Source of the DNA: JBDHWG01 sp039810085
GTDB taxonomy: Bacteria > Chloroflexota > Anaerolineae > Epilineales > JAHCIE01
DNA length: 64,000 nt
Direction of reading: 5' to 3'
Assembly: GCA_039810085.1 (NCBI GenBank)
Contig: JBDHWG010000009.1
Span: 139,422 to 203,421, forward strand
Shown here: one piece after another, positions 6,674 to 16,538 of the stretch
How positions within the stretch are numbered: position 1 is the stretch's first letter
How the letters are laid out: every line of letters begins with the position of its first letter
Translations under genes and position numbers: made by a program
Notes under the pieces: generated by a model
What the model saw: the letters and a program-made list of their open reading frames with translations, nothing else
The model's database searches: none
What the model was told of the DNA's origin: nothing

Positions 6674-9253
6674 ATGCCGCGCCCCGTGCTTGTCGCCGCC
6701 GCCTGGCTCGGCGGGTTGGCTCTCGTCGTCTGGCTCGATCCGCCGTGGATTGTGCCGGCGGGCGTGGCTGCCCTGGCAACGCTCATATGGGTCATTTTGG
6801 CCCAGCGTCCCTCGAAAGCCAGTGAGCATCGCCTCCCGCTCGCTTTTGCCTGTGCCCTCGCTCTCACGGCGGCCCTCGCGGCGCTACGCCTCATCATCGC
6901 CGACTGGCGGCCCGCCGCCGAGCCGTGGCAAGCCCTTGTCGGGCATGAGGTAGCCCTGCGCGGCGTGGTAGACGACGCGCCGGATGAGCAAGGCATCTGG
7001 ACGGTCTTCCCGCTGGCCGTCGAGTCGGCGACGCTGGACGATGCCCCCATCATCGACACTGGCTTGTGGCAAAGGGATCTGCCCGGCTCCCTGGCATCCA
7101 CGCTCTGCCGGGTCACGCCGGCCCGCGTTTGCGCCGGTCGAGTGTGGGTACGCGTGCCAGGCGCTCCCCATGTCAGCTACGGCGAGCGGGTTGCCCTCAC
7201 GGGTAAAATCGGCGAGGTACGCGACTCGGAGCGCTTCTCCTACCGCGAGTTCCTGGCGCGGCGCGGTGTCCTGGCGAGCATAGACACGTCTCACGTCAGC
7301 ATCATCCCCGGTGTGGGCGGCGTCTGGGCGCGGCGCATGGCGCTGACGGTCCAGCAGCGGGTCGAGACGGCCATCGACGGCATCCTCCCGCCGCCGGAGT
7401 CCGACTTGCTGGCCGGCGTCCTGCTCGGTCTCAGCCGCAAGCTTCCGGATGACGTGATGGAGGCGCTCCGCCGGTCGAGCCTCTCCCACATCGTCGTCAT
7501 CTCCGGCTACAACATCACCATCCTCGTCGGCTTCATCTCTGCCCTGTTCCTGTTCGGCCAGCGCGCCGCGTCGCGTGTCGCCGACGATGATAGCGTCTGG
7601 TCGCAGCGGATGGAACGTGGCCTGCGCGCCGTCATTGCGCCCCGCGTCGTCATGTGGACGACGCTCCTCCTGCTCGTCGTCTATACCCTGCTCGTTGGCG
7701 CCAGCCCTTCAGCGGTGCGGGCTGCCCTCATGGGCGCGTTCGTCGTCTGGGCCGCCGCCGAGGGCCGCCCGTCGTCCGTGCTCATCGCCCTCGCGCTCTC
7801 GGCTCTGTTCATCACGCTCATCTCACCGTGGGCCGTCGTCGACGTTGGGTTCCAATTGAGCTTCGCCGGAGCTTTGGGCATGATCGTCCTGGCGACGCCG
7901 CTGGACAGGGGCCTCATCCACCTGACGCGGCTGGATGGTCGGCGCGGCCGAGGGGCACGGCTTGCCCGAGGTGTCGTCGCCATCGTCGCGGCGACGATGG
8001 CCGCGACGATCTTGACCGCGCCGCTCATCGCCCTCTACTTCAGCCAGGTCTCGCTCGTCGGGCTGCTCGCTAACGCCCTCGTCCTGCCCGCGCAGCCCGC
8101 CCTCATGCTCCTGGGCGGCATCGCCACGGGCGCTGGCCTGGTCTGGCTGCCCCTGGGCCGCGCGCTGGCCGTCCTGGCGTGGCTCCCGCTGGAGTGGACA
8201 CTACGGATACCCCAATGGCTCGCCGCGCAGCCGTGGGCCGCGGTTGACGACATCAGCCTTTTCGTCCCCCAAGTAGCGATATTTTATGTCATTGTCGCCG
8301 CCTGGGTGGCCTGGCTCAGCCTGCCCGACCCCACGCCTCGGCTGCTCGCGTTCGCCCTCCCCCATCAGGCCAAGGACGCCTCCGCCGCTGAGACGACGAC
8401 ATTCCAGCCCATCGTCACCAAACCCATTCGGCGGCTCGGCCCACGACCGGATGACCCCGCCAGCGACCCGACCCGCCAGCGGCTTGGCCGCCGGGTGCTC
8501 GCTGGTGCAGCGGTGGCCGTCATTGCGGCTGCGGTTGGGGTGTGGTGGCTCGGGCCGGGTCAGATCGACGGACACCTGCGCGTGACGGTGCTGCCAACCG
8601 GGAACGCGGTCGTCGTCCGAACGCCGTCCGGCGAGCGCCTGGTGGTTGGCGGCGGAAGCGACGCGGCGGAGCTTCAAGCTGCGGTCGGGCAGGCGGGCGC
8701 GCCGTGGAGCCGTGAGGTCGCCGTCGTCGCGGCCTCACGCGCCGACGCCGCGAGCCTCAAGCCACTCGTCGCTCTGCTACGGCGTTATGATGTTGCCCAA
8801 ACCATTGCGCCGCCGCTGCCCCGCTCGTCGATGGGCGCGGAGTGGGATGCGGCCATCGAGGCGGGCGGCAGCCCTACGTTGGCAGCCCGGTTAGGCACTC
8901 GTATCCGGCTTCCCGACGGGGTAACGCTCGAAGTCGTTGGCGGCGACGACAGCGAAGGTGAGGTGGCCTACCGTCTGACGTATGGTGGCGTGGGGTTCCT
9001 CCTCGCGGGTGGCCTGCGTCACCCAACGAGCTTATCTCCCGACGTGGTGGCAGTGCTCCTGGTCAGCGGACACGCCGACGACACCCTCGCCGCCGACCTC
9101 CAACGCGCCGCGCAGCCCGCCCTGAGCATCATCCACGGCGATGGCGGCATCGGGCCGCGATTGAGCGGGCAGGTCATGCGGTTGGGCGAGGGGCAGCGGG
9201 CAGTCACGCTCACGACAGATGGCGAAAACCTATGGGTTGATCCACTGCCCTGA
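6674..9253 (+). CDS. comEC: ComEC/Rec2-family DNA-uptake channel protein
   Basis: This 859-residue protein has the three-part ComEC layout. N-terminal helices (about 5-80) lead to an OB-like domain (about 85-215) with HEVALRGVVDD and YREFLARRGV. The competence domain with many membrane helices follows (about 235-560), including the signature LLAGVLLGLSRKLPDDVMEALRRSSLSHIVVISGYN (two blocks, about 247-282). The C-terminal soluble part (about 600-859) has beta-lactamase-like spacing but lacks a clear HxHxDH motif: it contains LRVTVLPTGNAVVVRTPSGE and later AVLLVSG. The nuclease-like domain may therefore be degenerate. ComEC forms the pore for single-stranded DNA entry. ComEA-like protein is nearby; no pilus genes are in the window. 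Confidence 0.92.
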   Translation: MPRPVLVAAAWLGGLALVVWLDPPWIVPAGVAALATLIWVILAQRPSKASEHRLPLAFACALALTAALAALRLIIADWRPAAEPWQALVGHEVALRGVVDDAPDEQGIWTVFPLAVESATLDDAPIIDTGLWQRDLPGSLASTLCRVTPARVCAGRVWVRVPGAPHVSYGERVALTGKIGEVRDSERFSYREFLARRGVLASIDTSHVSIIPGVGGVWARRMALTVQQRVETAIDGILPPPESDLLAGVLLGLSRKLPDDVMEALRRSSLSHIVVISGYNITILVGFISALFLFGQRAASRVADDDSVWSQRMERGLRAVIAPRVVMWTTLLLLVVYTLLVGASPSAVRAALMGAFVVWAAAEGRPSSVLIALALSALFITLISPWAVVDVGFQLSFAGALGMIVLATPLDRGLIHLTRLDGRRGRGARLARGVVAIVAATMAATILTAPLIALYFSQVSLVGLLANALVLPAQPALMLLGGIATGAGLVWLPLGRALAVLAWLPLEWTLRIPQWLAAQPWAAVDDISLFVPQVAIFYVIVAAWVAWLSLPDPTPRLLAFALPHQAKDASAAETTTFQPIVTKPIRRLGPRPDDPASDPTRQRLGRRVLAGAAVAVIAAAVGVWWLGPGQIDGHLRVTVLPTGNAVVVRTPSGERLVVGGGSDAAELQAAVGQAGAPWSREVAVVAASRADAASLKPLVALLRRYDVAQTIAPPLPRSSMGAEWDAAIEAGGSPTLAARLGTRIRLPDGVTLEVVGGDDSEGEVAYRLTYGGVGFLLAGGLRHPTSLSPDVVAVLLVSGHADDTLAADLQRAAQPALSIIHGDGGIGPRLSGQVMRLGEGQRAVTLTTDGENLWVDPLP

Positions 9254-9255
9254 AC

Positions 9256-9284
9256 TTGCCTGCGACGTTAACCTCGTTTATACT
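9256..9284 (+). promoter_or_regulatory. Promoter of the sortase gene
   Basis: TTGCCT (9256-9261) and TATACT (9279-9284) are 17 bp apart, just after the comEC stop. The predicted transcript start near 9291 excludes the longer frame opening at 9256 and supports translation from the ATG at 9325. Confidence 0.6.
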
Positions 9285-9324
9285 CTGCCCTGTTGCATCA
9301 TCCTCGATTTGCGTGAGGCTCCCC

Positions 9325-10029
9325 ATGTCCGTGCGCCGCATCTGGCTCGTCTTCCCGATTCTCGCCCTTGTCCTTGCCGCGTGTGACTCGGGCAATCCCA
9401 TTCCTTTCGCCCTGGCCTTGCCTCTCCCATCCGCCACTGTCACTTCGACGCCTCGCCCCTCGGCGACGCCGACGAGAGTGCCAGCGACGGCCACGCCTAC
9501 ACCAAAAGCGACGACAACGCCCACCCAAACGGCGACGCCGACGAGAGTGCCGGCGACGGCCACGCCCCAGCCGACTCCGTTCGGCGGCGGCCGGCCAACG
9601 CGGTTATCGATTCCAGCCATCGGTGTGAAGGAAGGCAATGTCGTCGATGTCGGCCTTGAGCCGAATGGCGCGATGGAGACACCAAAAGGCTGGTGGGACC
9701 TGGGATGGTACAAGCTCGGCTCCCTCCCAGGGGAAATTGGGAATGCCGTCATCTCCGGCCATCTGGATAGCGATACCGGACCGTCGATCTTCTGGAACCT
9801 GAACCGCCTGCGCAAAGGGGACAAGATTATCGTGGAGATGGCGGACGGGACGAAGCACACCTTCGCCGTGGAGAAGCTAGAGAGCTACCCGTTCAACAAA
9901 GCGCCGCTGGACCGCATCTTCGGCGCCACCGACAAACGACGCCTGAACCTCATCACGTGCGCCGGCACCTTCGACAAGAGCCACGCCAACTACAGCAACC
10001 GCCTCGTCGTCTATGCGGTGGCAGAGTAG
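9325..10029 (+). CDS. Class F-type sortase with lipoprotein signal
   Basis: The ATG at 9325 gives a 234-residue product starting with a basic-hydrophobic leader ending LVLAAC, a lipobox. A Thr/Pro/Ala linker follows (about 35-85) with an imperfect repeat of the form TPTRVPATATP. The sortase fold covers about 90-234. The active-site set is present: SGHLDSD (catalytic His), LITCAG (catalytic Cys) and NRLVVYAV (catalytic Arg). Class F sortases are transpeptidases of Actinobacteria and Chloroflexota with few known substrates. No LPXTG-type substrate is encoded next to it. A lipid-anchored rather than transmembrane sortase is somewhat unusual. A strong hairpin terminator follows. Confidence 0.88.
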   Translation: MSVRRIWLVFPILALVLAACDSGNPIPFALALPLPSATVTSTPRPSATPTRVPATATPTPKATTTPTQTATPTRVPATATPQPTPFGGGRPTRLSIPAIGVKEGNVVDVGLEPNGAMETPKGWWDLGWYKLGSLPGEIGNAVISGHLDSDTGPSIFWNLNRLRKGDKIIVEMADGTKHTFAVEKLESYPFNKAPLDRIFGATDKRRLNLITCAGTFDKSHANYSNRLVVYAVAE

Positions 10030-10047
10030 ACGATAGCGCAAGAACGA

Positions 10048-10076
10048 CAAACCGGCGCCTGGCGGGCGCCGGTTTG
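10048..10076. terminator. Bidirectional hairpin terminator
   Basis: CAAACCGGCGCC (10048-10059) and GGCGCCGGTTTG (10065-10076) are perfectly complementary over 12 bp around a 5-nt loop, between the convergent sortase and CDF genes. Confidence 0.75.
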
Positions 10077-10082
10077 CTATTT

Positions 10083-11033
10083 CTACCTATTGCCGGTTGG
10101 CGGTGGCGAGCCTTCCGTGGGTACTGCCCAGCCGTCTGAACCTTGGAGACCCTGGTCCGCGAAGGCGACGGGGTCTTCCAGCGGTTCGAGATGGGTGAAC
10201 ACCGTTGTGTCGGACAGCGCCGAGCGGACCGCCCGCTCGACCTGCTCGAGCGTGTCATGCCCTTTCTGCACCGTCCACTGCCCAGGCACGAGAACATGCA
10301 TGGACACGAAGCGGTGCTTGGCGGCCATGCGCGAGCGGAAAGCGTGGAACTGGATGCCCTGCGCCTCGAACGGAGCGAGCGCCTGGCGAACAACCTGCAT
10401 TTCGTCGGGCGGGAGCGCCGTGTCTAGCAGCCCCAGGCTCGACTGGCGCAGCAGACGGACGCCGGTGTAGATAATGTTCGCCGCGACCACGAGAGCGATC
10501 AGCGGGTCGATGCGCAGCCAGCCGGTGAACTCGATCAGGGCAAACGCAACCAGGACGCCCACCGTCGTCCAGACATCCGTCAGCAGATGGTGCGCGTCAG
10601 CCTCCAGGGTCACCGAGCGCATGCGACGGCCTGCGCGCATCAGCACAAGCGCCACACCACCGTTGATCACGGTCGCAACAACGGAGATCATCATGCCGAG
10701 GCCGAACGCCTCCAACGGCTGCGGGTTGAACAGGCGCGGTATCGCCGTCGCGGCAATGGTGACGGCGGCCACCAGGATCAACCCACCCTCGATGCCGCTG
10801 GAAAAGTACTCGACCTTGAAGTGCCCGTAGGCGTGCTCCTCATCCGGCGGCTTCGCCGCGACCGTGAGCGCCCAGAGCGCGATAATTGCGGCGACGAGAT
10901 TGACCACCGACTCCAGCGCGTCGGACAGGAGGCCCACCGAGTTGGTGACCAGGTAGGCCGAAAACTTCAAGCCGATGGTGACAACAGCGGCGGCGACGGA
11001 CAACCAGATATAGGACCGAGGCGAGTTGAACAC
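10083..11033 (-). CDS. Cation diffusion facilitator (CDF) family metal exporter
   Basis: This 316-residue protein has about six membrane helices over residues 8-205, then a cytoplasmic domain of the ZT-dimer type. The transport-site motifs are visible: SDALESVVN in helix 2 (about 36-44) and ADAHHLLTD in helix 5 (about 146-154), which place the Asp and His metal ligands. An EEHAYGHFKVEY loop follows helix 2-3. CDF proteins exchange Zn, Fe, Co or Mn ions for protons. The helix-2 Asp-led motif fits zinc or manganese/iron types and I cannot choose. The C-terminal tail past about 285 is a weakly conserved extension. The gene lies 23 bp downstream of typA, so the two may share a transcript. Confidence 0.9.
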   Translation of the reverse strand: MFNSPRSYIWLSVAAAVVTIGLKFSAYLVTNSVGLLSDALESVVNLVAAIIALWALTVAAKPPDEEHAYGHFKVEYFSSGIEGGLILVAAVTIAATAIPRLFNPQPLEAFGLGMMISVVATVINGGVALVLMRAGRRMRSVTLEADAHHLLTDVWTTVGVLVAFALIEFTGWLRIDPLIALVVAANIIYTGVRLLRQSSLGLLDTALPPDEMQVVRQALAPFEAQGIQFHAFRSRMAAKHRFVSMHVLVPGQWTVQKGHDTLEQVERAVRSALSDTTVFTHLEPLEDPVAFADQGLQGSDGWAVPTEGSPPPTGNR

Positions 11034-11056
11034 TGGCCCTCCTCAGCGCCGAGGAG

Positions 11057-12898
<1,842 letters not shown>

Positions 12899-12913
12899 GT
12901 AAGTCCATCCCAC

Positions 12914-12960
12914 AAAAAGCCTCGGCGTCAATCACCGAGGCAAGGCTACGTCGCTTTATA
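12914..12960 (-). promoter_or_regulatory. typA leader: -10 element, then hairpin with U-tract
   Basis: Read on the minus strand, a TATAAA -10-like element (12955-12960) is followed by GCCTCGG (12935-12941), a 9-nt loop and CCGAGGC (12919-12925). TTTTT (12914-12918) comes next, then the typA ATG at 12898. The hairpin has the form of an intrinsic terminator. It could end the upstream thioesterase transcript or act as a leader attenuator for typA. No good -35 is visible. Confidence 0.5.
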
Positions 12961-13004
12961 CCACTTGTTTGGAGGGCAAGTCGTCCCTAATCTTACCCGT
13001 CAGC

Positions 13005-13037
13005 ACACCTGACAGGTTTATAAAACCTGTCAGGTGT
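13005..13037. repeat. ACCTGACAGGTTT palindromic repeat, copy 1
   Basis: ACACCTGACAGGTTT (13005-13019) and its exact reverse complement (13023-13037) flank an ATA loop. A second copy with the same 13-bp core lies at 42592-42629, so this is a dispersed palindromic family. Here it sits between the thioesterase stop and the typA leader and could fold in that transcript. Confidence 0.7.
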
Positions 13038-13046
13038 CGTTGTCAT

Positions 13047-13538
13047 TCAAGGCGTGGTGTCGGTCTGCCGCTGCGCGAGACGCAGCGCGCGCCGGTGTTT
13101 CGCCTGCGCGTGCCACAGCTCCTCCTCCTCCGTCTCCGGTCGAACGTCTGGAATCTCGATGGGACGGCCCTGCTCGTCCAGCGCCACATACGTCAGGAAC
13201 GCCGTCGCCGTGTGGCGCTGCTCGCCCGTCAGCGGGTGCTCGCCAACGACGCGCACGCCCACTTCCATGGACGTGCGGCCGCAGTAGTTCACGTTGGCGT
13301 GGAGCATGATGAACTCGCCGACGCGGATGGGGGCGCGAAAGTCGAGGCGGTCCACCGACGCCGTCACGACCGGAAAGCGGCAGTGGCGCAACGCCGCCAT
13401 TGCGCCGGCGATGTCGATGAGCGCCATCACGCGGCCACCAAAGATGTTGCCGCGCACGTTGGCGTGGTCAGGCATCACCAGCTCCATCATCGACACCTGG
13501 GACTCGCGCATCGGCTTTTTCGGGCGCATATCGGACAT
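13047..13538 (-). CDS. Hotdog-fold acyl-CoA thioesterase (YciA/BACH-like)
   Basis: This 163-residue single-hotdog protein hydrolyses acyl-CoA thioesters by family. Motifs of the BACH/YciA group are SMMELVMPDHANVRGNIFGG (about residues 16-35), then MALIDIAGAMAALRHC, and SVDRLDFRAPIRVGE (about 61-75). The FGG glycine pair and the Asp of LIDIAG correspond to the active-site region of this subfamily. The tail from about 130 is charged and helical. The gene follows the M24 peptidase after 13 bp on the same strand, probably one transcript. The physiological acyl chain cannot be read from sequence. Confidence 0.88.
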   Translation of the reverse strand: MSDMRPKKPMRESQVSMMELVMPDHANVRGNIFGGRVMALIDIAGAMAALRHCRFPVVTASVDRLDFRAPIRVGEFIMLHANVNYCGRTSMEVGVRVVGEHPLTGEQRHTATAFLTYVALDEQGRPIEIPDVRPETEEEELWHAQAKHRRALRLAQRQTDTTP

Positions 13539-13551
13539 GCGGCTCTCCTGA

Positions 13552-14742
13552 CTATATCAGCAGCTCGATTTCCTGCTGCGGAACGCCGGTGACGATGACC
13601 TCGTTGTTGTCGCTGATGTACACGTTGACCTCGGTGCGCACGCCGAACTCAGGTAGGTAGATGCCCGGCTCGATGGAGAACAGGCTGCCGGGAATCAAGC
13701 GCCGCTCGTCCTGCGTTTCCAGGTCGTCGATGTTCGCGCCGTTGCCGTGGGTGTCCTCGCCAATGCTGTGGCCCGTGCGGTGGATGAAATAGTCACCGTA
13801 GCCTGCCGCCGCGATGACCCCGCGCGCCACGTCGTCTACCTCGTAGCCGTGCACAACGTGGCCCGCCGCCAGGCGCTCGCGGATGAACGCAATCGCCTTC
13901 TCGCGGGCGTCTACCGCCACAGCAAAGACGCGCGCGCGCTCCTCCGGCACAGCATCCCCGGCGTGGTACATCCACGTGTAGTCGGCCATCACCGCGCCCG
14001 GCTCATCCACCTTGGCCCAGAAATCAATGAGCACCGTGTCGCCGCGCGTAATCGGCGTGTCGCGCTCCGGCGACGGCTCGTAGTGCGGGTTGCTGGCGTG
14101 GGCATTCACAGCGACAATCGCGCCGTGGTCGGCCACGAGGTTGTGGGCGGCGAGAAAGCCCGCCAGGAAATGCTGGACGCTCACCTCCGACACCGAGCGT
14201 CCCAGGCGCAGGGCGACGGCCATGTCCGCCGCCACCATCTGCTGCGCTTCGACCAGGCGCTCCGCCGCGCGCCGGTGGCTGTCCCACTGCGCGGGCGATA
14301 GCCGCGCCTCGAAGAATTGCACCAGGTCGGCCGAGCTAACCACCTCGACGCCCGCCGCGCGTACCAACTCCACGGTCCCGGCATCGACGCGCGACACCAC
14401 TGGCACCGCCGCCAAGGGCGAGTACTCCATCGCCACACGCTCACTCTGGGGGAGGATGGACGCGAGAGCCGTGTGCAGGTCGCGCCACGAGTGATAGACG
14501 ACCCGACGGCCCGGCAAGGCGTCGAGGTTCCACTGTTCCAACGCAGAGACGATTTTCACCGGCTCGCCGTGGGCTGGTATCCAGTAGAACCAGCGGCGCG
14601 TGAACACGCCACCCGGGCCAAGCCCGAGGACACGGTAGGCCAGCGGGTTGGAGCGGCGGAAGTCGTACAACAGCCAGCCGGCGAGACCAGCCTCGCGCAG
14701 CTGAGCGGGGATGTCGTTCGAGATGCGGTCGAGATTCGGCAT
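13552..14742 (-). CDS. M24 family metallopeptidase, Xaa-Pro peptidase-like
   Basis: The ATG at 14742 is preceded by AGGAGGGTCTC and gives 396 residues; the longer frame to 14832 lies upstream of the promoter element. The N-terminal creatinase-like domain (about 1-155, with GWLLYDFRRSNPLAYRVLG) precedes the pita-bread catalytic domain. Metal-ligand positions are recognisable: LIDFWAK (Asp), MADYTWM (Asp), HRTGHSIGEDTHGNG (His), SIEPGIY (Glu) and VRTEVNVYI (Glu). Substrates are usually peptides with proline at the second position; some M24 proteins in this group have no proven activity. The thioesterase follows closely. Confidence 0.88.
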   Translation of the reverse strand: MPNLDRISNDIPAQLREAGLAGWLLYDFRRSNPLAYRVLGLGPGGVFTRRWFYWIPAHGEPVKIVSALEQWNLDALPGRRVVYHSWRDLHTALASILPQSERVAMEYSPLAAVPVVSRVDAGTVELVRAAGVEVVSSADLVQFFEARLSPAQWDSHRRAAERLVEAQQMVAADMAVALRLGRSVSEVSVQHFLAGFLAAHNLVADHGAIVAVNAHASNPHYEPSPERDTPITRGDTVLIDFWAKVDEPGAVMADYTWMYHAGDAVPEERARVFAVAVDAREKAIAFIRERLAAGHVVHGYEVDDVARGVIAAAGYGDYFIHRTGHSIGEDTHGNGANIDDLETQDERRLIPGSLFSIEPGIYLPEFGVRTEVNVYISDNNEVIVTGVPQQEIELLI

Positions 14743-14766
14743 GAGACCCTCCTGGGAATGAGGGTG

Positions 14767-14815
14767 ATTATAGCACAGGACGGGGTTTCGGATGTCACGC
14801 CAATGTGGGTATAAT
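14767..14815. promoter_or_regulatory. Divergent -10 elements for the M24 and HAD genes
   Basis: A TATAAT on the minus strand (14767-14772, preceded by TGC as an extended -10) faces the M24 gene. A TATAAT on the plus strand (14810-14815) faces the HAD gene. Neither has a good -35 hexamer at the expected spacing. Confidence 0.45.
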
Positions 14816-14834
14816 TCGCCTGAGCGAAACACCC

Positions 14835-15551
14835 ATGATCACCGCCATTCTCTTCGACTTCGACCTCACCCTGGGCCGCCCCGTCGGCGACATATCCGTG
14901 CCCGAGCGGCAGGCCCATCTCTATCGGTCCGTCGGTCTGCCCTACTCGGGGGAGGAGATTGACGCCGCCATGCACGAGCGGCGCACCCGAGTCGCGGCCG
15001 GCGCGCTGCCCGGCGTTGCTCGCCCGCAGCGAAAGCGCGATCTGCTGACCGCATACCGCCAGACGCTGCGCCTGCTCGGCTATGAGGGCGACGTTGCCGC
15101 GAAGGCCGAAGAACTCTACCACGGCTACGCTGTCCTGCCCTTCGTCCCTTACGACGATGCGTGCTCGACTCTAGAAGCCCTCCGCAACGCGGGCTACCGC
15201 CTCGGCATCCTGTCGAACCACACGCCGGCGGCCCGCCCAACCATCGAAGCCGAGTTTGGCAGCCTGATTCCCGCGCGCCACATCATCATCAGTGGCGAGG
15301 AGCGGATACACAAGCCGCGCCCCAGCCTCTTTGCGCGCGCCGCGGCGCGACTTGGCGCGCGCCCGGCGCAATGTGCGTTCGTCGGCGACAATCTGGAGGT
15401 AGACGCTCGCGCTGCCGTTGCGGCCGGCTTCGCCCTGGGCATTTGGGTCGACCGGGAACACGCGGCGGCAGGGCATGTCACCCTGCCGCCACACGTCGTC
15501 CGTATCACAGCGTTGTCCGAAATCTCCACCCTGCTCTCGCAGATGGCCTAG
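14835..15551 (+). CDS. HAD-superfamily hydrolase
   Basis: The ATG at 14835 starts MITAILFDFDLTLGRP, which is HAD motif I with the nucleophile and general acid/base aspartates (FDFDLTL). The product has 238 residues. Motif II is LGILSNHT (about 123-130), motif III is the lysine in ERIHKPRPSLF (about 155-165), and motif IV is CAFVGDNLEVD (about 178-188). The helical cap at about 20-95 is of the C1 type. Members dephosphorylate small metabolites such as phosphoglycolate or sugar phosphates; the substrate is unknown. The gene is convergent with the universal stress protein gene 21 bp away. Confidence 0.88.
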   Translation: MITAILFDFDLTLGRPVGDISVPERQAHLYRSVGLPYSGEEIDAAMHERRTRVAAGALPGVARPQRKRDLLTAYRQTLRLLGYEGDVAAKAEELYHGYAVLPFVPYDDACSTLEALRNAGYRLGILSNHTPAARPTIEAEFGSLIPARHIIISGEERIHKPRPSLFARAAARLGARPAQCAFVGDNLEVDARAAVAAGFALGIWVDREHAAAGHVTLPPHVVRITALSEISTLLSQMA

Positions 15552-15572
15552 CAACACCAAACCCATGCCTGG

Positions 15573-16538
15573 TTAGTCGCCCTGGCGGGTCTTCGTGGCC
15601 TCCGCTGTTCCCTCGGCGCTATCGGGGACGCGCACAAGCCAGATGGGGCACGCCACGTGTTCCGCCACGCGCGCTGAGACGCTGCGGCTGAGCACAGCAT
15701 CGAGGCCCGCCCGCCCGTGGGTCGCGGCGACAATCAAGTCTGCGGGCAGCTTGTCCGCCACATCGAGGATCGCTGGCACCGGGTCGCCCCGCGCCACCTG
15801 GCCCCGCGCCACAAGCCCCCCGGCGCGGCAGCGCGCCACCACCCTGTCCAGGTATTCGACGGCCCCTTGCTCAGCGAGGTCCAACACAGCCCGCATGGTC
15901 GCCGGAAGCAGCAGGCCGGTCGCGGCGCCACCCCCGCTCAGTGTCCCCAGAGTCGGTATGACCAGTACCAGGTGCAGCTCGGCCTGGAACAAGCGCGCGA
16001 CGACAATGGCTTGCTCTAGCGCCGGCTCGCGGTCGGGCGTCCCATCCACCGGCACAAGAATTCGGCGCACATCGAACGCTGGCGGCGCGTCGACGCCGTG
16101 GGTCGGGATGAGGAGGATCGGCCCACTCCCACGTTGGAGCACCTTCTGGGCGATGGAGCCGAACAGCAGCCCGCGCCAGCCGCCGCGCCCGTGCGTACAC
16201 AGAATGATGAGCTGCACGCCCATCTCGCGCCGGTGATCCACGATGCTGCGCGCCACGTCGCCCTCGCGCGGCCCGTGGGTGTGCGTCTCGACCTCAATGC
16301 CCTGCGCCTGGAGTCGAGCGGCGATGGTGTCGAGGTAGCGCGTCGCTTCCGGCATGTCGGCCAGGTGGCGCTCGCCATGCACGGTCGCCGGCGGGCGCTC
16401 CTCCACGATATGCAGCAGAATCACGGGGGACGATAGGCGTTTGGCGAGCTGGCATACCGTCGGCAGCACGGCCTCCGCCAGCCGCGAGCCGTCGAGGGGC
16501 GCGAGGAGGGCGAGGGGCTTCTTGGGTGTGTCGGTCAT
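15573..16538 (-). CDS. Tandem universal stress protein (UspA) domains
   Basis: The 321 residues form two Usp domains. The first begins ALLAPLDGSRLAEAVLPTV and has an ATP-loop-like stretch ILCTHGRGGWRGLLFGSIAQKVL (about 112-134). The second begins RRILVPVDGTPDREPALEQA (about 157-176) and ends with VAATHGRAGLDAVLSRSVSARVAEHVACPIWLVRV, containing the G-2x-G-9x-G(S/T)-type nucleotide-binding pattern. Usp proteins bind ATP or signal in stress responses. The start overlaps the stop of the Nramp gene by 4 bp (ATGA), so it is translationally coupled to metal import. That coupling suggests a role under metal limitation or oxidative stress, which is inference. Confidence 0.9.
   Translation of the reverse strand: MTDTPKKPLALLAPLDGSRLAEAVLPTVCQLAKRLSSPVILLHIVEERPPATVHGERHLADMPEATRYLDTIAARLQAQGIEVETHTHGPREGDVARSIVDHRREMGVQLIILCTHGRGGWRGLLFGSIAQKVLQRGSGPILLIPTHGVDAPPAFDVRRILVPVDGTPDREPALEQAIVVARLFQAELHLVLVIPTLGTLSGGGAATGLLLPATMRAVLDLAEQGAVEYLDRVVARCRAGGLVARGQVARGDPVPAILDVADKLPADLIVAATHGRAGLDAVLSRSVSARVAEHVACPIWLVRVPDSAEGTAEATKTRQGD

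Noticed and set aside
5759..6829. 356-residue open frame antisense to the acyl-CoA synthetase
   Set aside because: Shadow with composition typical of antisense GC-rich DNA.
9430..9580. Repeats in the sortase gene as a tandem DNA repeat of independent function
   Set aside because: In-frame Thr/Pro linker repeats explain them.
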